64,000 nucleotides of DNA from Salvelinus alpinus (lineage: Eukaryota > Chordata > Actinopteri > Salmoniformes > Salmonidae). Where the stretch lies: positions 14,150,538-14,214,537 of the forward strand of contig NC_092098.1 in NCBI RefSeq assembly GCF_045679555.1, written 5' to 3'. Below, in pieces: positions 1 through 11,883 of this stretch (positions are counted from its first letter, which is position 1; every line of letters begins with the position of its first letter). The position numbers and the translations under genes were made by a program. A model generated the notes under the pieces. The model searched no databases, had not been told where the DNA came from, and saw only the letters and a program-made list of their open reading frames with translations.

Positions 1-231
1 ACTTTAATAAATGTGTTTGTTGAAATATGACTTGTGGTATTCATCCTTATTGATGTATTAAATATGCTCTTCTTACTTCATCAGTTACATAGTGGAATAG
101 TATGGAAAATATATAAATAAGGAATTGATGTCTTGAATGAAAACAATGCTATGTAAATAATGGTACCACTCTACAAAAGACATAGGTGTATTGCATTGTT
201 TTCTAAATAATATTTCACAATAATATACAAT

Positions 232-1588
232 ATCAGTCAAAAGTTTGGACACTACTCATTTCAATATTTTTCTTTATTTGTACAATTTTCTACATTGTAG
301 AATAATAGTGAAGACATCGAAACTATGTTTATGGAATCATGTTGTAACCAAAAAAGTGCTAAACAAATCTAAATATATTTTATATTTGAGATTCTTCAAA
401 GTCGCCACCCTTTGCCTCGATGACAGCTTTGCAAACTCTTGGCATTCTCTCAACCAGCTTCATGAGGTAGTCACTTGGAATGCATTTAAATTAACAGGTG
501 TGCCTTGTTAAAAGTTCATTTGTGGAATTTCTTTCCTTCTTAATGCATTTGAGCCAATCAGTTGTGTTGGGACAAGGTAGGGGTGGTATACAGAAGATAG
601 CCTTATTTGGTAAAATACCAAGCCAATATGATGGCAAGAACAGCTCAAATAAACAAAGAGAAATGACAGTCCATCATTACTTTAAGACATGAAGGTCAGT
701 CAATCCGGAAGTGTCAAGAACTTTGAAAGTTTCTTCAAATGCAGTCGTAAAAACCATCAAGCACTATGATGAACCTGGCTCTCATGAGGTCTGCCACAGG
801 AAAGGAAGACCCAGAGTTACCTTTGCTGCAGAGGATAAGTTCATTAGAGTTAACTGCACCTCAGATTGCAACCCACATAAATGATTCACAGAGTTCAAGT
901 AACAGACACATCTCAACATCAACTGTTCAGAGGAATGTGTGGTTCCCACCGTGAAGCATGGAGGAGGAGGTGTGATGGTGTGGGGGTGCTCTGCTGGTGA
1001 TACTGTCAGTGATTTATTAAGGCACATTTAACCAGCATGGCTACCACAGCATCCTGCAGTGATACTCCATCCCATCTGGTTTGTGCTTAGTGTGCATATC
1101 ATTTGTTTTTCAACAGGACAATGACCCAACACACCTGCAGGCTGTGTAAGGCCTATTTTACCAAGAAGGTGAGTGATGGAGTGCTGCAACAGATGACCTG
1201 TCCTCCACAATCACCCAACCTCAACACAATTGAGATGGTTTGGGATAAGTTGGACCGCAGAGTGAAGGAAAAGCAGCCAACAAGTGCTCAGCATATGTGG
1301 GAACTCCTTCAAGGCGATTGGAAAAGCATTACAGGTGAAGCTGGTTGAGAGAATGTAAAGACCGTGCAAAGCTGTCATTGAGGCAAATGGTGGCTACTTT
1401 GAATAATTTAAAATATAATGTATATTTTAATTTGTTTAACAGCTTTTTTGCTTACTACTGTGGTACATGATTCCATATGTGTTATTTCATAGTTTTAATG
1501 TCTTCACTATTATTCTACAATGTAGAAAATAGAAAAAAATAAAGAGAATCTCTGGAATGAGTAGGTGTGACCAAACATTTGACTGGTA
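232..1588 (+). mobile_element. Degenerate Tc1-like DNA transposon
   Basis: The left end reads CAGTCAAAAGTTTGGACAC and the right end GTGTGACCAAACATTTGACTG, imperfect terminal inverted repeats about 1.35 kb apart, the usual Tc1 size. Between them, plus-strand fragments look like a Tc1 transposase: a DND-like patch near 1118 (GACAATGACCCAACACACC) and a PPQSPNLNTIEMVWDKL segment near 1203-1253, the third-catalytic-residue region of DDE transposases. Frames are broken repeatedly, so this is a fossil copy. It lies beyond the 3' end of the protocadherin locus. The exact TA target duplication is not clean on the left. Confidence 0.85.
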
Positions 1589-1589
1589 C

Positions 1590-1613
1590 TATATATATAT
1601 ATATATATATATA
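1590..1613. repeat. (TA)n microsatellite
   Basis: An uninterrupted run of TA dinucleotides directly abuts the right end of the Tc1-like relic. TA is the Tc1 target dinucleotide, so the element may have landed in, or seeded, this run. Confidence 0.9.
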
Positions 1614-2651
1614 CATTTAAGGCCGTATTTGTATCTAAGTTAAACGCAGCATATATCGGCTCAATCGGAAATTACCTTTACATTTATATTGTTCAATCTG
1701 TAACATTTCTGTGATGCAGATTGAATAGAGCCCTTAGTGTTGACACCATCCCATGCTGTATCATTGGGGGTGTGGGTTCTGTTACGCCACTCCCAGTGAC
1801 TCAGTGAGTGTGGGTCTGCCACTGCAGCACTTCCTGTAGCTATATATAGACAGGCCAGTGTTATTGTGGGACCTACAGTGAGATGCCTGCATGTGTCCAC
1901 TAATGTAAAATGCATTACACAATGGAAGTCTATAGGATGCGTTGTAAAGGAGATTTTCATTTTTATTAAATTTGTTCTTTAGAGTACATTAATCTCACAT
2001 CTTTATGACGGAATCAAACTACTTGATTAGATTAGGTTGCTGACCAAAACAAAGCCGCTGTATTTGATCTTAAATCAAGCAACATTTGATTGTACATATC
2101 AAGGCATTATGTAGGTTGTCATACTTTAACATCTATGTTGTTAAAAGATGACATAAGTCATTAGGATGTAATTCATTATAATGGCGTTATAAAGTGTCCA
2201 CAGTTCAGGGTAACTCCTCCCCCTGCAGGTCATGGCTCTGTCCTCTGAAGACAAAATAACTGTAAACGGCTTTGAGTTTATGATCTACTTCCCAAATCTC
2301 TACAGAGCCCTATTCTGTTTTACGTCTTTCTGACGTCTTTCTGCCTTCACGTTCCCCAGTTGATGAAATGTGGGCTGAAAAATAGGTCAGGTCTGATTCA
2401 GAGCGCTATGGATTTAAAGAGCCCACAGAACTGCTCATCTTGGTTGAAAAGAGATTTCTGAGCATGGAGGGGAAAATGGACTGGGATCCATCACTCAGCT
2501 AGCAGTTCATCCACACACGTGTCATTCTATGTTGTCAATACATGAGCTGAAGAGATACACTTAAATTGATGGTCTTGCTACGTGCTGAGTTGACAAGGGA
2601 CCCTATTAAGTATGTATGAGGTTTGGAATGCCCTGGAGAAAAGAGACAATA
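1614..2651. other. Intergenic sequence without recognised gene
   Basis: About 1 kb with no convincing reading frame, tRNA or terminal repeat that I can see. It separates the Tc1 relic from the 41-bp minisatellite. Confidence 0.5.
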
Positions 2652-3808
2652 GACGTGTTAAGTTTAGAATGCTATAAACTGGGGGAAAACTAGGCGTGTG
2701 TGAGGTTTAGCATGTTATAAATGGGGAAAACTAGGCATGTGTGAGGTTTAGCATGTTATAAATGGGGAAAACTAGGTGTATGTGAGGTTTAGCATGTTAT
2801 ACATGGGGAAAACTAGGTGTATGTGAGGTTTAGCATGTTATAAACGGGGAAAACTAGGTGTGTGTGAGGTTTAGCATGTTATAAACGGGGAAAACTAGGC
2901 GTGTGTGAGATTTAGCATATTATAAACGTGGAAAACTAGGCGTGTGTGAGATTTAGCATATTATAAACGGGGAAAACTAGGCGTGTGTGAGGTTTAGCAT
3001 GTCATAAATGGGGAGAACTAGGCATGTGTGAGGTTTAGCATGTTATAAATGGGGAAAACTAGGCGTGTGAGGTTTAGCATGTTATATACACGGAAACTAG
3101 GTGTGTGTGAGGTTTAGCATGTTATTAACATGTAAAACTAGGCATGTGTGAGGTTTAGCATGTTAGAAACACGGAAAACTAGGTGTGTGTGAGGTTTAGC
3201 ATGTTATTAACATGTAAAACTAGGCATGTGTGAGGTTTAGCATGTTAGAAACACGGAAAACTAGGCGTGTGTGAGGTTTAGCATGTTAGAAACATGGAAA
3301 ACTAGGCATGTGTGAGGTTTAGCATGTTATAAACACGGAAAACTAGGCGTGTGTGAGGTTTAGCATGTTATAAACACGGAAAACTAGGGATGTGTGAGGT
3401 TTAGCATGTTATAAACACGGAAAACTAGGGATGTGTGAGGTTTAGCATGTTATAAACACGGAAAACTAGGGATGTGTGCGGTTTAGCATGTTATAAACAC
3501 AGAAAACTAGGCGTGTGTGAGGTTTAGCATGTTATAAACACGGAAAACGAGGCGTGTGTGAGGTTTAGCATGTTATAAACACGGAAAACTAGGGATGTGA
3601 GAGGTTTAGCATGTTATAAACACGGAAAACTAAGTGTGTGTGAGGTTTAGCATGTTATAAACGGGGAAAACTAGGCATGTGTGAGGTTTAGCATGTTATA
3701 TACACGGAAACTAGGAATGTGTGAAGTTTAGCATGTTATAAACATGGAAACGTAGGCGTGTGTGAGGTTTAGCATGTTATAAACGGGGAAAACTAGGCAT
3801 GTGTGAGG
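2652..3808. repeat. 41-bp minisatellite, about 28 copies
   Basis: A head-to-tail array of a unit of about 41 bp with the near-invariant core TTTAGCATGTTATAAAC followed by variable GGGGA/ACGGA, then AAACTAGGC and GTGTGTGAGG. About 28 units fit in 1.16 kb. Copies differ by single substitutions (CACGG, GGGG, CATGG before AAACTAGG) and occasional one-base indels; the first unit at 2652-2693 is the most diverged. It lies downstream of the likely 3' end of the pcdhg transcript. Confidence 0.95.
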
Positions 3809-4048
3809 GGTAGGTATAGGGTTAGGATCCCGCTCCACTCCACCGTCTGTGGCTAAACTGTGCTGAACAAAGAGTGGAATGCTTCTAGCAGAGCCATGGC
3901 ACCAGTTCAGTCAACTCCAACAGACAGGCTCCAATATAGCCTCTGCCATTAGCTATGATAATCCCCTGCCTCCTGCCAGCTAACAGAACACCATTCATCA
4001 GTAAAACACAACCAATTCTAAGGAGAAGACATGATTTTAGAATACATT

Positions 4049-4054
4049 TTTATT
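4049..4054 (-). terminator. Candidate poly(A) signal of pcdhg transcripts
   Basis: TTTATT on the plus strand gives AATAAA on the minus strand about 2.07 kb beyond the constant-exon stop codon. Other AATAAA-like hexamers occur closer to the stop (for example near 4445), so the site actually used cannot be decided from sequence alone. Confidence 0.35.
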
Positions 4055-6122
4055 TGGAAATGTCAGTGTTCAAAGAGTAAACAAAAACAAACAAATAAAC
4101 AGCGATATAAATATTAGCATATAAAATAAGAGTGTAACAGGGAGAAGCGCTAAGCAATTTAATAGGAAAGATAATACAATAGAATACAGAGGACTATTCC
4201 AGCGGAAGATGCATATATATTTATATCCATATGAGCAAGGGTTGCATTCCATTAGCATAAACAATTGATTCAAATCACAGACACAGGAAGAGGTACAGGG
4301 AATTGGAATCACACTTTAAAGACATTTAGGTGTTGAGTGTTACACTTTAAAGTTTGGAGTGACCAAAGAAAGAATGCGATAGAGAGAAAACACAAAAATA
4401 TGCACGACAAATTTCACAAGCCTCTAGCTACGACTGTCTGTTGAAAGTTTTAGTTTTATTTACAGCTCGGTTAAATCAGTCAGCTCAACTCTTAGTCACT
4501 ACACCACTACATTTCATCTGAAACACATCTTTTTTTGTTGAAAAATATTCAAAACATTCCAATACTAGCCAGCTGTGTGGTTGTGGTGAGAGAGTGATGT
4601 GTCTCTCTAAGATTCATACAGACTGGCTATGTGTCTTATTTACATGGGGGCAGGGTGTCTGTGCATCTGGGGTTTTGGCAGGTTAAAGGATGGACTGAAA
4701 ATATTATCTGTGCCCCAGACTGCTGCTAGAAGTGGAGATAGAGATGGTCTCTGTCCATGGTCCTGATATGGCCCTGAACTCCGCAACAAGGCTTATCCAT
4801 AGGATTCTGTAAACGGTCCATACAGAACATCCTACAGTGCCTGGAGTTGTAGTGTACTGAACATGTGGTCTGGTCAAGGTTCTCCTAGAGAACTAAGGAA
4901 TAAAGACTGTGAACTGAAGAGGTGATGAGAGCACATTTACCGGCTGTCATAGCCGGAGAGATACTGTACATGTGGCAAGAGGACAGAGACTGTTCACCCT
5001 TTCCCCTCCTCTGTCCTTACCACACACCCAACCCTGGGGGCGTGGTCGCAGGACTGTCTATGAGCCTTAGAGAAACCCACAGTGCAGAGCCAATCACACT
5101 GGGCCAGCCCGGCATAATGTTGATACAACGTTAAAACAACGCTGATATAATATCTAAATAATGTTGGTTCTAAGTTAATAAAACACTGATCCATCTTTAC
5201 AATGTTACATTATATGAACAAAGTTATGCTTTAATGCCACTCTACGGGATTCTACCAACAATGATGGAAAAAGGTGACAATCGTGGCTCGGGTGATGTAA
5301 ATAACCACAGAATCCTGCTTGGGCAAGATTTTAAAAAGCAGCTGAATATACTTTGATGGTCACCATTGTAAGTAACATTAAATGAGCATCCGTTCTTTTG
5401 CTTGCTAGTCATATAACTACATTGAACCTTCCAGGCGTTTTAAGTTGTTAATGCTACAGTATGCATTCTCATGACATTGGTACTTTCCTGATGAAGTTAA
5501 GCTAGCCTCTTTTTTTAAATGTATGTTAGTGTAGGCTCATCTTCAGTGGTTCTTCATCTTCAGGATGAATCATGCATGTCTTGTCTATTTCATCCCTTAA
5601 AAAGAGCTAAAGCAAGTTCTCTAAAGAAACCTAACAAGGTGTACGCGTAATCCGTGTCACCATAAGAAGCAGAACTACTTGGCATTTTAGAGAAACATCG
5701 AACGGTTTAATAAAACAAACCATCAGATAGTTTTTTTTTGTTTTTTTGATTTTCTTTAGAATGCTATAATACAGAGCTAGGTCACTACATGAATTCCAGG
5801 TCCCTGAAATCCATCTGGATCCAATATAAATCTAATGTAATCTTCCTCCCCCTCCCACCCCACATAGAACACACCAATAACCTCTGCCTGAAGTAAGCTG
5901 TGATGACCATAGAAGCTAGAAGTACAGCGGTTGCCCATTACAAACATTTGCAAAGTGACATATGCTCACAAACATCCAAAATTCTGGGACTATCAGATTG
6001 AACTATCAGATTGAATAGCATAAGAAAAACAAAGATCAAGGCTTCCAATGAGGGAAGACACTCGGCAGTATGGGGGTCAGGGTCTTGGTTTATGTGGCGA
6101 TGGGGCTTGGTGTTAGCTTGGC
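4055..6122 (-). other. pcdhg: Probable 3' UTR of pcdhg transcripts
   Basis: About 2 kb directly follows the stop codon of constant exon 3 and has no supported reading frame on either strand; the short open frames here have no family resemblance. It would be shared by every isoform of the cluster. A weak REST-site-like stretch (4747-4767, about 16 of 21 consensus positions, minus orientation) lies within it but is not convincing alone. The boundary is inferred only from a possible poly(A) signal. Confidence 0.5.
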
Positions 6123-6370
6123 TTACTTCTTGTCCTTCTTGGTGGTCTTCTTCTTGCTGGCGGGGGTCTGGGCAGCGTTGGGGACATCGACCTGGGGTAT
6201 GGCCTGAGGCGGGCCCTGCAGGGCCGGCTGGGGCATCATCTGCTGGGGGTTGGTTGTCAGGGTGGCCGTGCTGCCGGGGATGTAGACGTTCTGGCGGTAA
6301 TCGGGCACATGCTGCATGGGGAACTGGGCGTTGTAGCGGGGGCCTAGGGTTGCTGTCGCTTCACTCACCT
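6123..6370 (-). CDS. pcdhg: Protocadherin gamma constant exon 3 (C-terminus)
   Basis: This exon encodes the end of the cytoplasmic domain shared by all gamma protocadherins. Translation contains [18 protein letters not shown] then TATLT, the hallmark of the gamma constant region, and ends in a lysine-rich tail ([10 protein letters not shown]) before TAA. The acceptor TTCTCTCTCAG immediately precedes the exon, whose first bases AGGTGAGTG resume the codon split after constant exon 2 (phase 1). In mammals the gamma constant domain binds the kinases PYK2 and FAK and carries regulatory phosphosites; that is family knowledge. Compared with mammals, the insert between TATLT and the lysine tail is rich in Gln/Pro/Met ([18 protein letters not shown]). 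With exons 1 and 2 the constant part totals 139 residues. Confidence 0.93.
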
Positions 6371-7061
6371 CTGAGAGAGAAGGGAGGGAGGGAGAAACGG
6401 TTATAGCTGGGTGTGTTGTGATGCTGTGAAGAGAGAGGAACTCTCCTAACTGAGGGTCATTTTTGCACTGCATTGCAGCTCCAGCTCAGCACTGTTCCAA
6501 ACCAGCCCCTTTCCTCCCCCACACTCACAGCATATAGAACCTCCGCTCTCTCACACAGAACAGATGTAAACAACTAAACGCAGTACATTCAGATATCATC
6601 AAATATAATTTGGAATTGAGGATTAAACTAACTAATTGCACACTAATAGAGAGAGAGGCAGTGTGCAGGTTTGTGGGTGACTACAGCTATGGAGCATTGA
6701 AACAAAGAGCTCTGTGTCCCATATTCCTCATGCGTTGGTTCATTCACACACAGGGACTGCTGAGACACACTGTGTTCTATACATGTGTACTTGGCAGACT
6801 CTCTCTCTCTCTCTGTGTCCTAATGGGGTCACACAAAGGAAGGATGTGCTGTTTCCTTATCAACCGCCACTCTGATCTAATCAAGTCGTATGCACTAAGA
6901 ATCTAGTGCCTGAGATGCTGCTCTCTAACAGGGCTCTCTCTGTAGCTCTACCCAGTGGCAGAGAGCTCTCCATCTCCCCATTTGTATGCAGTATCAGTCC
7001 TCAACAGAGAACAGAGATATTTCAGTGTCACCAGTCCCCTCTCTGTTAGAATGCATGAACA

Positions 7062-7143
7062 GATGCTCTCTCTCTCCCTTTCTCTTTCCCTCTTTCCCTC
7101 TTTCCCTCTTTCCCTCTTTCCCTCTTTCCCTCTTTCCCTCCCA
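7062..7143. repeat. CCCTCTTT-type pyrimidine repeat
   Basis: Tandem CCCTCTTT (CTCTTTCC) units in the intron between constant exons 2 and 3, about 90 nt from the donor of exon 2. It accounts for the spurious SLFPSFPL-type open frames here. Confidence 0.9.
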
Positions 7144-7231
7144 TACAACTATCCATGGAGGAACCTTGTGAGGTAGCGGACGACAGAGAGAAGGAAATGT
7201 GATTTCTGGGATATGTAGGCCACAGACTCAC

Positions 7232-7341
7232 CGTTGGCAGCAGCCATCAGAGCCTGGAGCTGTTCAGCCTCAGTGGGGGGGTTGGGCCAGGGTCCTGTTC
7301 CAACTATAGCACCACCTGCCCCGTCAGGATGGGGGCCAGCT
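7232..7341 (-). CDS. pcdhg: Protocadherin gamma constant exon 2
   Basis: Minus-strand exon bounded by acceptor CTCCTCCAG and donor G/GTGAGT. Read in the frame carried over from exon 1 (phase 2) it gives AGPHPDGAGGAIVGTG then PWPNPPTEAEQLQALMAAAN, which corresponds to the WPNNQFDTEMLQAMILASA region of mammalian gamma constant sequence. It is 110 nt long and leaves one base to be completed by exon 3. It is too short to stand out as an open frame and was located through the splice sites and conserved peptide. Confidence 0.88.
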
Positions 7342-7450
7342 CTGGAGGAGAGGAGGGGGATGAGTCAGTATAAGAGATACACTCAAATCTCTCTCTTTCA
7401 CCGTGACTCTCACTCTCTCATGAACACATACACTCTCACATAATCTAAAC

Positions 7451-7483
<33 letters not shown>

Positions 7484-8513
7484 TCTCCTCCCATCATGAT
7501 TGTCAGCATGGCGACACCAAGCCTCCAGAAGCCATTTTGAGTGAGCACCTGCATCACAGAGCACAGAGGAGATGGAGGCTGGGAGAAGACATTGGATCAG
7601 GAAGCACTATACATGTTAATAGTTAGCACAGAGACATAATATGCAAGCAGACACTCACACACAGAGTAGAGACTAAACGAGCTGTTCAGATGCTGTTCGG
7701 ATGCTATGTGCCTTGTACCTATTCTATGTGTTAGAGTGTGTGTGTGTGTGGGGGGGGGGGATCAGAGAAAGAGAAAGAAAAGAGGGGGATGAGGAGAGAG
7801 GAGAGAATGTCTGTATGTTTCATCAATAAGAGACTGGATTGTTGATCAGATGTTATCATTGTTCTTCTCAATCCCTTAATTTGCCACTGGTCAAATCTAC
7901 AATGTAGGATTGTGGAGAAAATGTTTCATTGAGTTTGTTGGGTTTATTACATCCATATGGGAGTCAGTAACACACACATGCGCGCAAGCTTACACACATA
8001 CACTCACACACACAGATAGACAGAAACAGGCCGACAGAACCACAGGGACATGGAAATCTACGCTACGAATAAAAGGACAAACTACACAGTTCAGCGAAGC
8101 CTCCAAACCCAAGTATACAACACAGACCACGCAGCGATGCTGAGCTTTGCACATCGACAAACACCTCCACAAAGCCTCGACCCATTTTAAAAACACAGCT
8201 AGACCGCAAGAGCATTTACACATTATCACACGCTCAACAGCCAGAAGCCAAGCTTGTCTACACACAGCTCCGCCAAGCCAACAGCCTGTCAGACACCAGC
8301 ATGTATGAGAGCAGGACGCCGCCTTGCACAGTCAGCAAAGCCACTCTACTCTACCTCGCCTTGCTGTACGGTGTCCATCTCTGCTGGGTGCTGGTGCTGT
8401 ATCTGTACGTGCTGAAACACAGATGATCACCTCTCACTCTTTCAGTCCAATGCCAGTCAGATGGACTCCTTCATTAGCCAACCAGGTTCATGTTCAGTTT
8501 CTATCTAATGAAC

Positions 8514-9480
8514 TACACTGCATGACCAAAAGTATGTGGACACAAACATCTCATTCCAAAATCATGGGCCCTCCTTTTCTGGTATAACAGCCTCCACTCT
8601 TATGGGAAGGCTTTCCACTAGATGTTGGAACATTGCTGCGGAGACTTGCTTCAATTTAGCCACAAGAGCATTAGTGAGGTTGGGCACTGATGTTGGGCGA
8701 TTGTATGCTGTAGCGTTAAGATTTCCCTTCACTGGAACTAAGGGGCCTAGACCGAATCATGAGGCCCAAACCATTATTCCTCCACCACCAAACTTTACAG
8801 TTGGCACTATGCATTGGGGCAGGAAGCGTTCTCCTGGCATCCGCCAAACCCAGATTTGTCCATCGGACTGCCAAATGGTGAAACGTGATTCATCACTCCA
8901 GAGAAGGCTTATCCACTGCTCCAGAGCCCAATGGCGGTGAGCTTTACACCACTCCAGCCGATATTTGCCATTGCGCATGGTGATCTTAGGCTTGTGTGTG
9001 GCTGCTCGGCCATGGAAACCCATTTCATGAAGCTCCCGACGAACAGCTGACGTTGCTTCCAAAGGCAGTTTGGAACTCAGTAGTAAGTGTTTCAACCGAG
9101 GACAGACAATTTTTACACACTACGCGCTTCAGCACACGGCAGTCCCGTTCTGTGAGCTTGTGTGCCCTACCACTTTGCGGCTGAGTCGTTGCTACTCCTA
9201 GATGTTTCCACTTCACAATAACAGCACTTACAGTTGACCGGGGCAGCTCTAGCAGGGCATAAATTTGCCGAACTGACTTCTTGGAAAGGTGGCATCCTAT
9301 GACGGTGCCAGGTTGAAAGTCACTGAGATCTTCAGTAAGGCCATTCTGCTACCAATGTTTTTCTACGGAGATTGCATGGCTGTGTGCTCGATTTTCTACA
9401 CCTGTCAGCAACAGGTGTGGTTGAAATAGCCGAATCCACTAATTTGAAGGAGTGTCCACATAGTTTTGTATATACAGTGT
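8514..9480 (-). mobile_element. Internally deleted Tc1-like transposon
   Basis: The ends read TACACTGCATGACCAAAAG and GTCCACATAGTTTTGTATAT then ACAGTG, a Tc1-type inverted-repeat pair. On the minus strand, 9216-8757 encodes two overlapping-frame pieces of transposase: a helix-turn-helix part and a catalytic part with LLWSDESRF (first catalytic Asp) and [11 protein letters not shown]. The segment that should follow, with the second Asp and the PQSPDLNPIE-type motif, is missing around 8690-8760, so the element is only about 0.97 kb and cannot encode an active enzyme. A longer relative sits at 28980-30062. Confidence 0.85.
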
Positions 9481-10094
9481 GCATAGTGAATCAACTTCTA
9501 TTTTGTGCCAGCACGAACTAGAATAGTACAATGACAAATTACAAGTAATTGTCTTTATGTTAAGGAATCTACTATGACACTTTCTATGAATGATACGGTA
9601 TGTAATCAGTGGCTAATAACTTCACAACACTCAGATGCTCAACAGTTTCTCCACCAGTAGAGCCACAATCTGTTAAGCCAAGATCTGTGAGATAATCCAA
9701 GCATCTTTTGCTAAATCAATGAGGCACCACATGTCACATCAACAACTACCATTGCATTGTACCTCAAACCTCACTCACACTACAGCCATCGGATTGCGAT
9801 TCATTGATTTCTTCTGTAAGTACACTTACAGCTTCACAATCATCACAGTATCGACAAATCACTGCTACTAGTAGGACTCTACTAACACAACTACTGTATA
9901 ACAGCCATTAGATTACCCATTATTTTGCCGGTCAGTAGTGCCAGTGTTATTGGATCTTTGCGTAGAGTAGTGGGGAACCAATCTGTACTGTCTGTTCAAA
10001 CACACAACTGCCTTTCAATGGAATGCATATCATAGTCACACATGATTAATTCACGTTAAGTAAAATGCAAGTGTGAACGTGTATACGTACGAGA

Positions 10095-10248
<154 letters not shown>

Positions 10249-10277
10249 GCGTATATTTAAATGAGCTGAACACTTAC

Positions 10278-10339
10278 CCACTGGGTCCGGGTCTCTGTCC
10301 CTGCTGGGTAAAGCGCCAGTCATTGTTGGGTGGTTTTTG
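10278..10339 (-). CDS. pcdhg: Protocadherin gamma constant exon 1
   Basis: A 62-nt minus-strand exon preceded by the polypyrimidine/acceptor CTCCCTCCAG and followed by GTAAGT. Joined in phase 0 to any variable exon it reads QKPPNNDWRFTQQGQRPGPS plus two bases of the next codon, which matches the KQPNPDWRFSQAQRPGTSG start of mammalian gamma constant sequence. This is the common splice acceptor for all variable exons in the window. The flanking intron has an extreme CA repeat on the donor side and GA-rich repeats (10500-10650) on the acceptor side. Confidence 0.93.
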
Positions 10340-10499
10340 CTGGAGGGAGAGAGGCGAGGAAATATACTGTTAGAATGTGTAGTGGCAGACACACAGGCTG
10401 TTCCTCCACTGATGTCTATGGAGGCATATCATCTTCAGTCATCAGCACTGGAAACCATTTTGTCCTTCAGTGGGCCATGAAGAAAGAAAATGTCACAGG

Positions 10500-10650
10500 G
10501 CCATGGGGAGAGGAGAGTAAGAAAGAGAGAGCGCGAAAGAGAGAGCGGTAGAGAGAGTGGTAGAGAGAGCGATAGAGAGAGCAGTGTGAGAGAGAGCAGT
10601 GTGAGAGAGCAGTGTGAGAGAGCAGTGTGAGAGAGCAGTGTGAGAGAATG
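10500..10650. repeat. GA-rich array with AGAGAGCAGTGTG units
   Basis: Tandem units of about 14-15 bp, GAGAGAGCAGTGTGA, preceded by AGAGAG-rich sequence. It lies about 160-310 nt upstream of the constant exon 1 acceptor, inside the intron that every variable exon must splice across. Confidence 0.85.
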
Positions 10651-11883
10651 TGTGTGAATTATTGAACAAGCTATTGTGTCAGTGCTGTGCTTGAGCGAGT
10701 CCGCTGAGAGGAAGGATCATCAAACATACTCCTGTTACAGGCAACTTCAAAACAAGTTAAATAATGATAAAGCTTTAACTAGAGTTCTCCCAACATATTG
10801 TCAAAAAAAGTGGTCCACCCAAGCTTTATCTGCTGTAGATTAGGATACAATATATCTCATTCAACACCCTAGATCATTAGCCAAATCCAGGCTCCATCTA
10901 TGGGTTTAGTAGGGCTGTGCTTCTGGCCAGTTCTGCCTGTCAGAGAGAGTCTGTCAGTGGGGCAGTAATCTGCAGCCCTCCCCTGCCCCACTGATCCTCT
11001 AAACCCTGGGCTGGATTACAAGGACAGAGCACTGCCAGGCCTGAAGCCTAGAGAAGCCCTTTGGCCAGGACTGTAATACTCTCATACACTGGACTACTCT
11101 CTATGAAGGGTGATGTGCCATGCAGCAGATATTACTGTCGTTTTATATGAAGCTTTAAGGAGTCATACAGTTCAATACACAGAAATGCTCAGCGATATGA
11201 CAAATATAGGTCTGGTTAAAGCAGGTCAACCATTCTGGCATCCTTTCAGGATACAATAAAAGGCCATCCTCTTTATGAAGGTCTATTTCAATCTAAGTAT
11301 GACTGAGCCTTGACTCCGAGTGTTGCCAGCTAAAGGAATGAGTCACAGACAGACAGAGAGAGAGGCAGACACTCTGTTTGGTGAGGTCATGAGAGGTGGC
11401 TACTGGCTATAGGTTCAGGGCAACAACCCCAATCTATTAGCTTCACCTCATTCAATAAGCAGTCAAAGGTCAACAGCTGACCCCAATATCCTCATTATAT
11501 GACCTGTACTGCCATATACCCCCACATCCTACTCATCATGTCCCTCCCCATCCCCATCACTGTGCAAAGGAACACATGTTGAGTGAGAACACGCTCACTG
11601 TAATAGCCTGTCTACTACAGAGAGGTTCCCCCTGCAGTCCTATAAAATGTTCAGCCTCCTCCCAGGCAGGCAAGAGGATTCACTGCCAAACAAAACAGTC
11701 TGTAGTTTGCTGAGAGTTCAACACAATTAAATCACTCTGTACTTGCCTGAGAGGTAACCACGAGTGCTTTACAATTAAACACCCACATGCGTTCACTAAC
11801 ACAAATACACAGTCATGTTTAAGTCAGGTCTTGTCTCTTTTGCCAACTGAAATGAATACGGTATTCGTTTTGAGAGAACTCAC
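10651..11883 (-). other. pcdhg: Intron between the C5-like exon and constant exon 1
   Basis: Together with the GA array this is the shortest variable-to-constant intron of the cluster (about 1.5 kb). I see no gene, transposon end or tandem repeat in the 1.2 kb given here. Confidence 0.6.

Noticed and set aside
4747..4767. RE1-like match (minus) in the 3' UTR
   Set aside because: Only about 16 of 21 positions agree and both halves carry mismatches; too weak to list as a site.
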